The notes: generated by a model from the sequence alone, not told the origin. Positions 1 to 12,701 are shown, numbered from the stretch's first letter. The stretch is DNA of 64,000 nt from Tamarix chinensis (GCA_030549775.1 CM060173.1:40124610-40188609), one strand, 5' to 3'. Numbers and translations: made by a program.

Positions 1-394
1 ATTAAGGTAATCGTTAAACCCCACTTAATCGTATCGATAACCGTATGCTAGCACATTAGGGTTTTAATATGTTATTTTGCATGATATATATATATATATT
101 GTTTAATATATTATATGTACTTGCTTATATTGATTGATAAAAAGGAAAGTATGCTAGTTATGTGCCATGTGTGGAAATATTGCTTAAGGAAAGAGTTTGC
201 TTATTAATGAAAATGTTAAGTACTCATCCATGTTATATTATGTCATTGTGACCATTAATGCATGAATACTATTATTGTGAGCCCTAGGGGCATTTTAGTA
301 ATATGTCTTGTATAAGAATGTGGCCTACTATGTGTGGGTACTAATGAGTATTATGTGGAAATATAATAGTTGGTGGAGTTAGCTGATGATAATG

Positions 395-1173
395 GGGTAC
401 TAATATTAATATATCATGTAGTGATTATAAGTTAATATAAGTGGTGTAATAAGGGGTAAAATAATAATTTGTGGAAGTAAAGGGTAAAATGATAATTTTG
501 GAGGTAAAAGGCAAACTGGTAATTTGTAATTAAAAAGGGTAAAATAGTAATTTTGTAAGCAAAGGGGTAAAATGATAATTTTGGAAGTAAAAGGGTAAAA
601 TGGTAATTTTAGAAGTAAAAGGTAAAATGGTAATTTTATAAATAAAAGGGTATTATGGTAATTTTTGGAAGTTAAGGGTATTGTGGTAATTTTGGGGAAG
701 CAAAGGGCAAAATGGTAATTTTGTAAGTAAAAAGATAAAATGGTAAATTTTAAGTAAAAGCGGAAAATGATAATTATCATAATCGAGAAGGGTAAAATGG
801 TAATTATAATAATGAAGAATGATAACATGATAATTATAGTAATTGAGAAGTGTAATATGGTAACTATGATAATGGAGAATGATAATTTAACCAACTAAAG
901 GGTAAATTGGTAATTATGATGATGGAGGACAATTTGGTAATTTAATCAACTAAAGGGTAATTTGGTAATTTTGATAATGGAGAAGAGTAGTTTGGTAATT
1001 ATGATAATGGAGAAGGGTAATTTGGTAATTTAACCAATTAAAGGGTAATTTGGTAATTATGATAATGGAGAAGGGTAATTTGGTAATTATGATAATGGAG
1101 AAGGGTAATTTGGTAATTATGACAATGGAGAAGGGCAATTTGGTAACTTAACCAACTAAAGGGCAATTTGGTA
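395..1173 (+). repeat. 30-bp AT-rich minisatellite inside the LTR
   Basis: This is a tandem array of a unit containing GGTAATTATGATAATGGAG followed by AAGGGTAATTT. Clean 30-bp spacing is visible at 1061, 1091 and 1121. Earlier units (about 430-850) are more divergent, of the form AAAGGGTAAAATGGTAATTTT. The array resumes after the hAT insertion at about 2900-3260. The inverted LTR at 22295-31634 carries related units next to its own hAT insertion (24060-24275 and just after 30464). Apparent open frames here are rich in Ile/Thr/Leu and are artefacts of the repeat. Confidence 0.85.
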
Positions 1174-1181
1174 ATTATGAT

Positions 1182-2891
1182 TAGAGCTCGCAATTGGGCG
1201 GGTCGGGTCACTATCGGATCGGGTAACATAATAATCGGGTCATATCGGTTTCGGATAATTTCGGATTATTTTGTCGGGTCGGGCTGGGTCGGGTTTGATT
1301 CGGATCAACTCAGTATCGGATAATCTCGGGTCATTCTAAGCTCTCGGGTCGGGTCTGGTTGAGATCGGATGGACTCGGATTCGGGTAATTTTGGATTGTT
1401 CTAATTTCGGTTCGGGTTCGGATCGGGCTCAGTTGAGTTTGAATTATTATATTTTTGGGTCGAATTTAGATTGGATTTAGGTCATTTCATATTTGAGCCA
1501 TGCTTGTGTTATTTTCTTTCTTTCTTTTTATTCCAAGATATTATTAAAAGCTAATTATTTTGAGATCATTTATTTTAATTTATCTTATTCAATTAAAAGT
1601 GAATTATTATATTAATTGTTTTGGGGCCTTCGAATTTTTTGTCATTATTTTATCTTTGGAGATGTGTCTGACATTTTAAATTTAAAAGTTTTCAAATCTT
1701 ATCACTTTTCTTTTTATGTTAAGGTATAACTTATAATTCAACTCTATTATTAGCTTGGTCATATTAAGTTCTAGTATTATTTTAAGTTTATATTATATTT
1801 ATATCTTATACGCTCCTTACATGATATTAACTTATAATAGTCATTGATAATTGATAACAAATGAAGACTTCTAAGGTTGTACTTCTCATATTATTTTTGA
1901 AAGAGATTGATCACATCATATCAACATAATTTTAATAATAATAATAATAATAATAATAATACAAAAATAATGATATCAATAATAATAGTAATCAATGAAT
2001 ATCAATTATGGCAAAAATAATAATAACAACATATTAGTTTTTTTATTATATATTTTGCTTAGATCATATCAAGCTAAATAAGATAAAAATTAGATAAAGT
2101 AAGTAATAATGACTATTATTTACAAAAGACCAACTAATATTGACTTCTTACTATTTAACACTACTGATGTAATAAAAAATATTAATCTTTAATTTTTATA
2201 ATGAGTAACTAATATTCTCACTCTAGATTTTTCCTACTTTTCTATGATATTGTAGGTGCTATATTGTAAGGTATGGCCGTATAGATACTAACATATAGTG
2301 TTCAAGGCTACACTGTTATTATCTTATAGTACTAGATGGAATAATGGAAGTGAACTAATATTTAAATGTCATAGTAGTGTTTTTTTTCTCTACTTTTATT
2401 TCTATTGGTATCAATGGATATTGTATTTGTATGTACATAAGTGATATAAATTTTATGAAAGTATATTGTTTCTAGATTTTGATGTAAGTGCTAGTATGGA
2501 TTAGTTACACATCTATATTATTTCATGTTTTATGAAGTTTTAAAAATTTTGAGTTATGGGTTAATGTTAATTTTTGGGTAGTACCAAGTTGAATCTTTAT
2601 AGATTTATAATTTTTCAGATAATATCAAATTTTGGATAATTAATGGATCGGGTCGGGTCATTTCGGATTTATAGTTTTTCGGGTTATATCGGGTTTCGGG
2701 TGAATAGTGGGTCGGGTCGGGTTTATTCGGGCTTATGATTTCTCGGGTTATATCGGATATCGGATATGTATCGGATCGGGTCGGATAGGTTTCGGGATTT
2801 TAATTACTCGGATAAAATCGGATAGGATTTCGAGCGGATCGAGTCGGTATTCGTCGGATTTTTCGGGTCGGGTCAACTTTTGCCGACTCTA
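1182..2891. mobile_element. Non-autonomous hAT-like element, 8-bp TSD ATTATGAT
   Basis: The element is bounded by perfect 8-bp direct repeats ATTATGAT at 1174-1181 and 2892-2899. The left end reads TAGAGCTCGCAATTGGGCGG. The right end, read inward on the other strand, begins TAGAGTCGGCAAAAGTTGAC, so the terminal inverted repeats are short and imperfect. Subterminal regions (about 1195-1430 and 2645-2875) are packed with CGGGTCGGGT and CGGAT words in the same strand sense at both ends. The interior is AT-rich with an (AAT)n tract at about 1933-1960 and no transposase frame. Eight-bp duplications and a TAGAGC-type end are typical of hAT elements. It split the minisatellite of the host LTR. Confidence 0.88.
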
Positions 2892-3889
2892 ATTATGATA
2901 ATAGAGAAGGGTAATTTGGTAATTTAACTAATTAAAGGGTAATTTGGTAATTTTGATTATGGAGAAGGAAAATTTAGTAATTATGATAATGGAGAAGGGA
3001 AATGTGGTAACTTAACTAACTAAAAGGCAATTTGGTATTTATGGCAATTGGTAATCTAACCAACTAAATGGAAATATGATAAGTGTAGTAATCATGAAGG
3101 GTGATTGGTGACCTAATAAGTATGGGAGATAACTTGGTAACCCAAACCGAGTAAGGGATAATTTGGTAATTATTCAACATAAAGGGTAATATGGTAAATT
3201 GGCAAGTAAGGAAGGAACAACTTAATAATTATACAAGTAAGGGGTAAATCAGTAATTTGTATCTATTATGTTGATGGGATAATGGAGTTTCGTAATAAGA
3301 CTTAAGTAACATTTATAGTAAGATAATGCCATTTGATAATTAGTAAGTATTACGAGAACGAATCCTAAGTCAGAATTAGATGAGAATATGATGGCCTTAA
3401 TGAATCCTCAGTGTTATCTTGGATAACTATTTGAATAAGAAATACCAAATGATATCAAAAAAATTAAAAGTGAATAAGTATCTGATCGTTGTGCTTTTTG
3501 TGATAACCTTAATTAAGACACTAATACTTAAAGTGAAAGACCTCGAGATCGGGAATGGTGGCTCTTTAGGGGTTACTACCCTAAAGATGTGGTTTAGCCC
3601 ACGGTTATTCTGGTATTTGCTAGTGTGCCTTTGTGCCCCAGCAAAGCCCTATATATTACTCTATCTAGCTCTACGGACCTATTTAGGGGGTATGCATACT
3701 TATGGATTAGGTGTCCTTGTCGGTAGGGTACTAGTTAGCTTTATGCACTAGTACGACCAATGTACCTTTGTGTCTCTAGGTTGATGGTTGAAGGGTACTG
3801 AGTAGCTTTTATGCACCAACGCGACCAATGTACCTTTATTTCTCAAGATCTGGATCTCCCTATTGAGGCAAATAAATGAAATTGTTGTG

Positions 3890-4345
3890 TTGATTAAAAA
3901 GGGAAGACACTAATCGTGAAAGTGAAAGGCTAATGAGCCGAGCCTAGTTGATTTATATTATAAGTACTGATCAATTGGATATAATAGTGGCCTAGGAGTG
4001 TTTTGCCCTGGATGATGTCTATGAGTATTGGTCCACCAGATATAATAGTAGCCTAGGTGCATGTTGCCCTAGATGATGTATATATGTATTACGGTCCACC
4101 AACTATAATAGTGGGGGTCCCAAGCTCAATAAATTTTATTTGGTTGTGAATAAATTATGGGAAAATACTAATCACTTATAATGGAACACTATGTGAGTCG
4201 AGACCAGACCGATCCACCAGCTAATAATAGTGGTCAGGAGTGTTATACCTTAGAGATCGATCCACTGGCAATAATAATGGTCAGGAGGGTTCTTCCCTAT
4301 ATGTATGCTTGTCTATCAGCTATAATAGTGGGGTTTTCGAACTCA
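3890..4345 (+). repeat. GTCCACC/ATAATAGTGG cassettes of the LTR
   Basis: Degenerate copies of the approximately 50-bp repeat GATCCACCRG...TATAATAGTGG recur here, for example near 3970, 4030, 4090, 4210, 4260 and 4320. They are separated by phrases such as TGTTTTGCCCT. The array is arranged in cassettes that open with words like AAAGACACTAATCRTTA and AGTGRAA and close before a final TATAATAGTGGGG. The same arrangement is present in every family-A LTR in the window. Confidence 0.75.
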
Positions 4346-5007
4346 CATATATATATTTATAATCTTAAATAATCAATTAATGATGGACTAATGGCTTAAG
4401 GCCCAGAAGTATTGATTGTACATTATGACCCATTAATATCTAATTGACTTGTTAATTATGTGAATGTATGAGTGTGAATATTATGTATGCACCTTTCATT
4501 ATGTATGTATGTAGTGTTGTATCATGTTTTGTAGTGTGGGCCAGCTGTTAAGTGTGTTTTAAAGGGTTACTTAGTACTATAGTACTGAAGGGTTCCATTC
4601 ATGGGACCCCTACCTATTTAATGGGTAATGTCCTTTACAGGTATTTTTCAGGTGCTATTCAAGTGGGCAATGGGAAAGAGCCTAAGGAATTATCCATAAC
4701 TGTTAGGGTTTCACTCTTTCTCATTTAAATTCCTAGTTTCAATGTAATCATTGTTTTGTAGCCACCATTGGTGGGTTCTATTCTTGTAAACTGTTATTTA
4801 TGCTACTCTGATTTAAACATGGGTTGAGTTCCTCATACATTGTATTTTACTCTTTTAGCCTTAGCACTTGGTATTGGAATGGTAGGAGTGAACCAATCTG
4901 GTACCCAGTATGGCAGTAATATCTCTAAAATTCACAATTTTGTTATTTGGCTTCCGCTAATTATTTTAATAAAAAAAATTTTAATAGTAAATTTTGGGGG
5001 TATTATA

Positions 5008-5195
5008 CTTCTTCCTCCGGCATCCCTTGGGATGCCCACTTCCAACATATCGATGATCGATTCGATATGTTTGATGCTCAAATTGCTAGTCTTAGGGATG
5101 TTGTTGCTCCCATTGACCAAATGAACACCATGATACATCCAATGTATCAATGGAATTTGGAGCACGGCTATCCTCCTCCACCACCACCCCAGTGA
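5008..5195 (+). pseudogene. C-terminal fragment of a gypsy retroelement ORF
   Basis: An open frame ends at TGA 5193-5195. Only the part after the LTR junction at about 5007 is likely native. It encodes a short amphipathic segment (HFQHIDDRFDMFDAQIASLR), then a run ending in GYPPPPPPQ. Late ORFs of plant Athila-like elements often end with a coiled-coil-like stretch followed by poly-proline, and I infer that origin. The 5' portion has been separated by the LTR insertion, so it is a broken gene. No catalytic motif is present. Confidence 0.4.
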
Positions 5196-6015
5196 TCATA
5201 TTTTCACTCCCCTTGTTCCTCCCCTCCACATGGTGGACAATGTGGCATTTAAGCACAAGGGAGTTGTTTTTTCTTTACCATTTCCGTCAATTGTTTTTGT
5301 TGCTTCTTGTTTTCTTGTTTTTCCTTTTCTTTCTTCTTCTACATTTCTTTGTCTTGTTTTGTTGTTTTTCCTTTTCTTTCTTTTTTCTGCCTGGTGCTTT
5401 TCTTTTGCAAAATGAGAGCCTATGATGACCGAATGATAGAATCTTCTATATAACCTAATCATACACTAGAAAAACCCATAAATTTCAAGCTATTACACCT
5501 AACATGTTTTTAAAATCGCTTATAGCACAGACTTCCCAAGTGATAGATTCTCAAACCACTTATTATAAAAACACTCTAATGGTTTATCTTCGTAGACTTA
5601 TCCATCTAGACTAAGACTTAGGAAATAAGGCTCATAGAAAAGAACCGGTGAGACTTTGAGCTTTAGAGATCATCCACCTTTTATGTAGTCTTACTATTTT
5701 CTAACTGTGTGTTCTCTCCTCTAGTATGTGAAACTTGAAATTGAATATGCTCTCTTCAAAACTACATAATACTTATGCACGCATTAGCGTGATGGAGGCA
5801 TGTGTTTTCTTTACTAACTACATTAGCCAAAAGCCACTAAATGACATTAGTTTTTATTTTGCTCAACCCCTTCGAGCCTAAGGCTTTTCCTTCTTATACC
5901 TACCTACTAGCTATATTCCTAAGAAACTACCCTACCTTGGTCCAAAAACTAGGAAGTGGTAGCTAATGGATTCAATTATTATAGATAAGGAAAAAAGGAA
6001 AGCATGGGGGTTTCG

Positions 6016-6072
<57 letters not shown>

Positions 6073-6101
6073 CCATTTGTCTCTTCTCCTTCTTTTTCAT
6101 A

Positions 6102-6142
<41 letters not shown>

Positions 6143-6736
6143 AAAAAGGGGAGCTTTAGTGTTTAATTAAGAGTGATTAGAAAGTTTCCAATTCTGATAT
6201 GGATATGTAGTTACTGCTCTGTTGGTATTCAGACCCATGGCTACAATCCTAGATCTATCCTACCCCTCACCATAACCTCGTTATAATCCTATTAAAACCT
6301 CTTGATTTTTGTAATGTGTACTATCTTTAAGCGGTGAAAAAGAAAAGTTTATGCAAGCACATGGTCAATCATCATTAGATAAGAGAGTTTTGAGTGACAT
6401 AATTATCCCTACAAATACACATGAGTGCATAGTGTCCATACTTCACTAAAGGGAGGAAGTCTACGGCCTTGTTTAACCTCTGTTTTATCAGGATGGCATT
6501 TACACAACCCTAAACCACCTTAGAGTGTCATGATAATTCTAATTTGTGCATGTAGTCTCACTTTATTTTCTCTACTACTATTACTGCTCATAGTATGGGT
6601 CGAACTAAACATTTTATGCCCTATTTATGTCCTCGGTCCTATCATCTGAGGCTTTGTTATCATTATTCTCTTTCCGTTGTTTTTTCTATGTTTATGTGTT
6701 TACTTGGGGACAAGCAAAGAATAAGCATGGGGGATT
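5196..6736 (+). other. 3' untranslated region of the gypsy fragment with SSRs
   Basis: There is no convincing coding sequence. The stretch contains pyrimidine-rich DNA at 5250-5410 and a long microsatellite pair: (TA)n at about 6018-6067, followed by (GA)n at about 6106-6141. The region lies between the ORF remnant and the polypurine tract, where Athila/Tat elements usually have long non-coding DNA. Confidence 0.5.
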
Positions 6737-8306
6737 TGATAATGTGAATATTTCCCATAATTTTACCTCTCTTTACCTTTGCTTTATGACTTAATTTAAT
6801 CTCTTTTACATATTTTGATATGGTTCTAGTTTATTATCTTTCTTGAGTTTTGTGTTGTAGGAATTTCCATAAAAATTCCAAATTTTAGAAAGAATTACAT
6901 GCTTTTAGAGCAAAGGACCTAGTATAGAAGGCTTTGGAGGAGAGTGCATTGACCCAACATGTTTATGGAAGTGTATTGAAACTAAGAGAGCTTGACATTT
7001 GCCAATAAAGCCTTAAGAAGCCAGAAAAGGGATCTGCATGGTTGGCTGTGTAGCCGTGTAGCACTCCCCTGGTAATATCAAATAAAATAGAACTGCATGG
7101 CCAAGTAGTGCATGGATCATATGGCTTTGCGGAATTCATTGCTAAAAATTCCTGGCTTAAAATCTTACATGGTCAGGCCGTGCTAGACCTAAATGGTCAT
7201 GCAAGATCTAAAATTCCATTAAGTCGAGAGTAGAGAAACTGCATGACCAGGCCGTGCAAACGCCGCACGACTATGCAGCAATGGTCTTCCCCACTATCTA
7301 CGTGTGTGACATGGCCGACGTGTCAAGATTTTTCAAGGCACTCCTTAGGGACTTCTTAAGGAGAGAGAGCAGAGGTTTTAGGGCATTATTAGACCCCTCA
7401 TTACCGAGCTAGAGCTTCATGTAATTTGTTGTTTCCATTAGTTTTGATTTTCCAGAGATTCAAGTGTATAAATCGTGTATTATCAACTCGGATGGTTAAT
7501 TTAATCTAATTATTCTTCTTTATATCTTTGTATTGTTATCAAGATTACCATGCTGTTTATTTTGTTAAATTCATTTCAAGATATGAGTGAGTAATCTTCA
7601 TTTCTAGGATTGAACTAGGTACCATTTTAGTAATCAATATGATGAATTGAAGAATTATGTCGTGTGTTTGATTCGTTTATACTATTCCATATGCTAGGTT
7701 TAATTTTTTTAAAGTGGATTTGACAAAATGCAACCTCTTTAGATATATCTACAATTGAAAGGCTGAGATTATTATCGGCAATTAGTATGTGAACTGGAAT
7801 TTAAGCAATTACGAAAGTAGATGTTTAATTCTTAGGGACTTTAGAATTGGTGATGCTTAATAGGTTTAGTTTAATTTGTGTGTCATGAAAGTAGTCGGCA
7901 AAATAGATTAAATAAGTTCTTAGACCTTGAGAGAGGCTAATAAATATAAAAAGATCAACTATCCACAGTTAACAAATTAATCGACAATATATTCGTTGTT
8001 TCATGATCGATCATTAATTCGGAGACCAAAGTTCGATCCTAAGTTTCATTCCTATTTTTTAGCATTTGCAATTAGAAATATTTTTTTAATTATTCTTGTT
8101 ATCCGCTAGCATACCCCCCGATTTATATAGATTTAGATAGTTGAAATAGGAAAGAGTTGTACTCAATTACAAAGTCTCTATGGGATACGACTTTGAAATG
8201 CTATAGCAAATCTATGCGCTTGCGGAAATAGCACAGCAACTACCACATAAAAGAGCTTTAATAATATTAATTTTAGGGCTTTGAAAACGATTCCACATTG
8301 TTATCA
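6737..8306 (+). mobile_element. 3' LTR of the Athila/Tat-like element
   Basis: The LTR starts TGATAATGTG directly after a polypurine tract and ends CACATTGTTATCA. The ends are inverted relatives (TGATAATGTG versus TGATAACAATGTG on the other strand). Length is about 1570 bp. Inside, GCATGGCC/GGCCGTGC-type words recur (7040-7310), a style common in LTRs of this group. No second LTR is in the window, so the element cannot be dated here. Confidence 0.7.
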
Positions 8307-10812
8307 AATCATCCACCTTTAAAGATATAATAAAAATTCCAAAATCATCATAAAAAATCTCAAAAAATAAGCTAATAACAAAAATCTTAGACTTTTAATA
8401 TATGTTTTTATTAAAAACCATTGTCAAAAGTCCAAGTAACAAAAGTTTCAATAATGAATGGTGAGGGAAATTATATCAAATCTAACACTATATGAAAAAT
8501 CTTTAACAATGACTCCATTTGGTGTCTCTTTCAAAACTCACAGATAGGGACCCAAACTAGTTCTTTTAGAGTGCACATTCACTTATTAAGCTCAAATCTA
8601 AAATATTTTCCTATAATCTTTTGTAGATGGAAATGAAATTAAGAAGCATGAGGGACTTGAAACCATAAATTATCTTAATAGAACCATACCGTACACTCAA
8701 ATATTAGGCATTAAAAGAGACAAGATATAAACTAACAATGAGAAATTAATATGCTCGTCACCTTATAAATATCCAAAGACTTGAAACTTTCTTCTCCTTC
8801 CCTCAATTCAAATATAGCATGACCCTACACATAGAAAGGGAATACATCCTCAAAATTTAATTAATAACTAGTGTCATAAACAAATCAAAAATTAAAAATA
8901 ACTAGATTTGCCAACAAGTCTAATAGCCTAAGGCAACTCTATGAACCAATGAGGTACCAAGGCATGTTAAGTTTCAATCAAAGAAAGTACACGAAAATGA
9001 CATAATCCATTAGATGTTACAATAATGTAGTATCTCAACCAAAAACAAACTAATCCACATCATGAAGATATCAAGAGTACTCAATAATAGTGGCAAATTG
9101 AGCTTACATAATTCAAAATCGTATATATATATAACACGAAAATAAATTAGCCAACAAATAACATAGCTCAATATGACAATTCCTGCATTTATGAGCTACT
9201 TTGACCTATAGAAACACCCATATATTGAAGTGAAGTTTTCATTAACCCAAAAATCCAAGTAGTTATAGCAGAATTCACTAAAAAATAATGTAGAAAATTC
9301 CAACCTAGTCCAAAGGGAAGGAAAAATTCCCATTGATCGAGGCCAACTTTAACTTATATAATCTAATAAATATGGAAGGACTTGGAAACAAGTAGAATAG
9401 AGGTAATAAATAATAAAGTGGATCTAGGGAACTGGATCAAGGAAGAGGAAGATACATGAGAAAGAGGCACCAAAAACCCAAACCTAAATGACTTTCTGGC
9501 TAGAACCATCGCATAATAAATTGAATGGAATACCTACCACAACTCAGGAGTTCTACTAACACCAAGTAAAGTAAGGAAAACTAGTGAAAACCCAAAATGA
9601 AATCACAGAGACCCATACCAAAGTAATAGAGCTTCAGTTAAACTAAATATAGGATGAGGAGCTATTCAAATCTTAATGGAATTTATAAAAGCCTAGATCC
9701 AAACCCTAAATTCTCTTATCTAAGAAATAACTTCATCTAACTTGAACGACAAACACCTTATATCCCAAATCCAACTCACATAAAATGGGAATAAAAAGGA
9801 TATAGTCATAAATGAAGTTGAACAAAATCACCACCTTGACACAAAGAATCAAATCATCTCAAGAACATAATTGAAAATTGTGTGAAGAGAGTAAAATTGA
9901 GAAAAAAAATATAATTCAAAGGAAACCAATAGAAATCAATAAAGGAGAAAGAGTTCAAGCAAAGGATGGAGGGGTTTGTAATAAAGAATGAGAACAACAT
10001 CAAGAGAGTGGTTATCTAGATATAAGAAATAAATGAACACCTAATGCTTTTGATAATGGTTGTGAGTGTAAATCAATTTTAATCCTCCACTTTTCATAAC
10101 GGGTTTACCCATAATTGTTGTTAAAAGTTGAAAATTTTAAACACTTTTCTTTTAGTACATTTTTTTAAAATAAATATTTTTACAATTAATTATTAAAACT
10201 CACATTGCCTAAAATTTCACACTTATAATATTTGTTTTAAGATAACCATTACCTAAATGCCATTATTAAAACCTATATCTTTAGTAGTATTATTTCCATA
10301 TTTTATAGAACCACTTACTAATAAAACATTTAAAATAATTAAAGGAAATTAATTTCCTGCTTATAAAATATAATTAAATAACCTAAGGTTTAGAAACATA
10401 GGATATTACACTATATTATTGACTTGAGTATAAGACTACCCTTAAAACTGACACCAAACTATTATTCGTTCAACACTCATGATTATAGTATATCTACATT
10501 GTAGGTTGATCAATAGTGATACCCAATCACAATTCATTGCTTTCTTATAGAGTTTGGATATATGTAAAAACTAAAATTTAATCTATACTAATAACTTATT
10601 AACATGATGACTAGTGAGCCAAGGAATTGGATGAAACACTTCCTTAGTTGTGTAAGATGAATCTATATTAATAATTATGTCTTATAAATTATCAAAGAAT
10701 TCAGGGATCAAAATTTTATCCTTCCCAAATAAAGTGCTACATGAAATTGAGGCCTATGTCAATATATATATCTTTTTTAGCACACCTTATGTTTATAGGA
10801 AAATTTTAGTAT
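8307..10812. other. AT-rich non-coding DNA with a possible LTR terminus
   Basis: No open frame of note. The segment ends near 10408 with CATAGGATATTACA, whose complement begins TGTAATATCCTATG, matching the style of LTR starts elsewhere in this window. A minus-strand LTR may therefore occupy much of this stretch, but I could not find its other end. The remainder, to 10812, is AT-rich flank of the LTR that begins at 10813. Confidence 0.3.
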
Positions 10813-11672
10813 TGAAATACCCTAAAACCCTAATATACGAAATTATATCAAAATAGGAATGTATTAGGAAAATTAATTAAATAATTTTTTATTAAAATAA
10901 GGGGGATATTTAAGGAAAAATCATGAGGAAAATAATAAAGAATTTAATTAGGAAAAATTAGGGTGTTTTGCTAATTAAAATGGAATTTAGGAAAAAATAT
11001 CCAAATATCCTAAATTAATCTAAAAAGGGAATTTAATTATTATTTTACTAAATACTATTATTTTAAATATTTAAAAATACTCAAATATTCTAAATACCCC
11101 AACTAACCCATTTTTCCTCTTTCCTTTTTTTTTTCTTTCCTTTTTTCCCTTTCTCTTTCCTTTCTTTCCTTTTCTCTTTTCTTGTTTTTCTTTTTCCCCT
11201 TCTTCCCCCGGATTGGGCCAGCACTTCCCCTTGCAGCCCAACTCTACTCCTTCTCTTCTCCCTCGGTGCAGCCTAGGACGATGCCATTTTTCCCCCTCGC
11301 CCATCGATTCCATCCCTTTTATTTTCTTTCTTTTCTTTCCCTAACCCACTGGTCCAGCTCTTCCCCCTTCCTTCTTCCCCAACCTCGTGCTACAGGTCGC
11401 ACCTGCGATCTTTCACTGCCCCCCTACTCTGCCACTGTACCGTCACCCTACACTTTCCTCCTCTCTCCTCACCTCTTTCATTTCCTTTTTTTAACCCCAA
11501 CTAACCCCACACCTACTCCCACACGTGCCCCATCCTTTTCCTTTTTTCCTCTAACCCAACCTGCACCTGCAACCTTACAAGCAGGTACCAGCTTACCACC
11601 ACCGGCTGGTGATTTTTCCATACCTACCCCCTTGTCCTCTCTCCTGTTTATCTTATCATCCCACCATTAGCC

Positions 11673-11680
11673 TATAAATA
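11673..11680 (+). promoter_or_regulatory. TATA box of the LTR promoter
   Basis: TATAAATA within CCTATAAATACCCCCA lies 860 bp from the LTR start. The same CTATAAATA word is found at comparable positions in two other copies (52355-52362, and 17461-17468 on the minus strand). Conserved distance and context suggest it is the core promoter and that transcription begins about 30 bp downstream. Confidence 0.6.
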
Positions 11681-11715
11681 CCCCCAACTGACCCCTTAAT
11701 CAGCCTTCTTTTCCT

Positions 11716-11976
11716 ATGCAGAAAAATTCACCCCTTGTGGCACCACCACTTCAAACACCACCGCCACCTGAAGCAACTACTAAACTCCTCGCTACATCAC
11801 CCTCCACTGAACCACACCACCTACCACCCCTAATTCTCCCTATGCGAGCTGTCTCAGTATTGCAAAGTTGGCTGCTCAATCTACCACTTTGCACCCCTCG
11901 CCACTCGTCTCGCCGCCATGTGTCACCATCCCCGCCACAACCATTGCTTCTCCTACCTCCCAAAAAACCTCAATAA
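11716..11976 (+). other. Pro-rich open frame at the start of the inferred LTR transcript
   Basis: An 86-codon frame begins 36 bp after the TATA box and is rich in Pro, Leu, Ser, Thr and His (for example PPLQTPPPPEATTKL). Comparable frames of similar composition but no obvious alignable sequence follow the same LTR position elsewhere (48008-48484, 52516-52839). The DNA is pyrimidine-rich and several frames stay open together, so this may be composition rather than a gene. I recognise no domain. It could serve as an upstream ORF in the leader. Confidence 0.2.
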
Positions 11977-12013
11977 AACCTCCTCTACCTCCCCTTACCT
12001 TCCTTCCCCTACC

Positions 12014-12701
12014 TAAGGATGGTAATGTGTCTCGAACCTGACCTAGAGCCCCTAGACCTCCCTTATTTTTAGCAAGTCTGGATCCATAATTTTTAAACCT
12101 AACGGGTCTGGGTCAGGTCTGGGTCCTGTAGTTCTAGAAAAATACCTAACCAAAAACCTACCCGCCAGACATGTCTAGTGTATATATGTATGTGTGTTTA
12201 TATATTATACACACACACACACATATACATATAAATATACATACATACTAATATTATGTTTTTCATTATTGTCATAATCTTATTTGAGTTCCTTATTCAT
12301 TTTTTAATTTTATTTTTATATATTTATTTTTTAAGCAATATGTGCAATGTTGTGTTCTAAAAGCATTAAAATACTATTTAAAAAGTTAACGTAACTATTT
12401 TAATATATTTATTTTTTCACTTGGATGATTTTTTAACAAAAAATACATATTAAGTTATACAAAACATAAATGTATTTGTATTTATATATATATATCAGTA
12501 ATTATTTTTTTTTAAAAAATAGCCGGACCCATTTAGGACCAAATTAGGACCTATTTACCCACTAGATCATATGGAATTGGGTTTGAGTCTAAACTTTTGA
12601 GACCCAACAAGTCTGGGTTGGGTCTAGGTCTAGGTAATATAAACGAATCTATATTTGGGTATGGCTGGACCCAGACCAGACCTAACCCATTGCCATCCCT
12701 A
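12014..12701. mobile_element. Short non-autonomous hAT-like element in the LTR
   Basis: The left end is TAAGGATGGTAATG. The right end read inward is TAGGGATGGCAATGGGT, a terminus often seen in plant hAT elements. Flanking 8-mers are CCCCTACC (12006-12013) and CCCTTGCC (12702-12709), which differ by two transitions, as expected for an old target-site duplication. Subterminal words such as GGGTCTGGGT and GACCTAACCC occur at both ends. The AT-rich interior has a (CA)n run near 12209-12223. There is no transposase frame. Across the junction the surrounding pyrimidine-rich LTR sequence reads continuously, as in the copy near 48690-48720. Confidence 0.75.

Larger units (their letters stand above)
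1..5007 (+). mobile_element. Long LTR of family A, 3' part (cut by window start)
   Basis: This is the downstream part of a very long retrotransposon LTR. It is recognised by order and similarity to the other copies in the window: a minisatellite, then cassettes of the GGTCCACC...ATAATAGTGG repeat (about 3950-4340), then a block with the words TTAGCCTTAGCACTTGGTA and GGCAGTAATATC (4855-4925), then an end at TTGGGGGTATTATA near 5007, where other copies end GGGGTGTTACA. The final CA appears mutated. The 5' part and the upstream target-site duplication lie outside the window, so I cannot tell a solo LTR from part of a full element. A non-autonomous hAT is inserted at 1182-2891. The downstream flank is retroelement coding sequence, so this LTR probably landed inside an older gypsy element. 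Confidence 0.7.
5008..8306 (+). mobile_element. 3' end of an Athila/Tat-like Ty3/gypsy retrotransposon
   Basis: This is a truncated element in plus orientation. It begins where the family-A LTR ends, with the tail of an ORF (5008-5195), then about 1.5 kb of untranslated sequence, a polypurine tract AAGCATGGGGGAT (about 6724-6736), and a 3' LTR (6737-8306). The phrase GGGGACAAGCAAAGAATAAGCATGGGGGATT-like before the LTR is known from plant Tat/Athila-type elements. The 5' LTR, gag and pol are absent here and presumably lie upstream of the window, beyond the inserted LTR. The lineage assignment rests on style rather than on a reverse transcriptase, so it is tentative. Confidence 0.6.

Noticed and set aside
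406..1229. Three minus-strand ORFs rich in Ile, Leu, Thr, Tyr and His
   Set aside because: They follow a 30-bp tandem repeat in which a multiple-of-three unit keeps frames open. No protein character.
1195..1430. CGGGTCGGGT arrays as telomere-like repeat
   Set aside because: The plant telomere repeat is TTTAGGG. These words are subterminal repeats of a hAT-like element bounded by an 8-bp duplication.
11071..11670. Overlapping ORFs on both strands in pyrimidine-rich DNA
   Set aside because: Open frames on both strands with Phe/Pro/Ser or Lys/Glu/Gly composition reflect the CT-rich block that recurs in each LTR.
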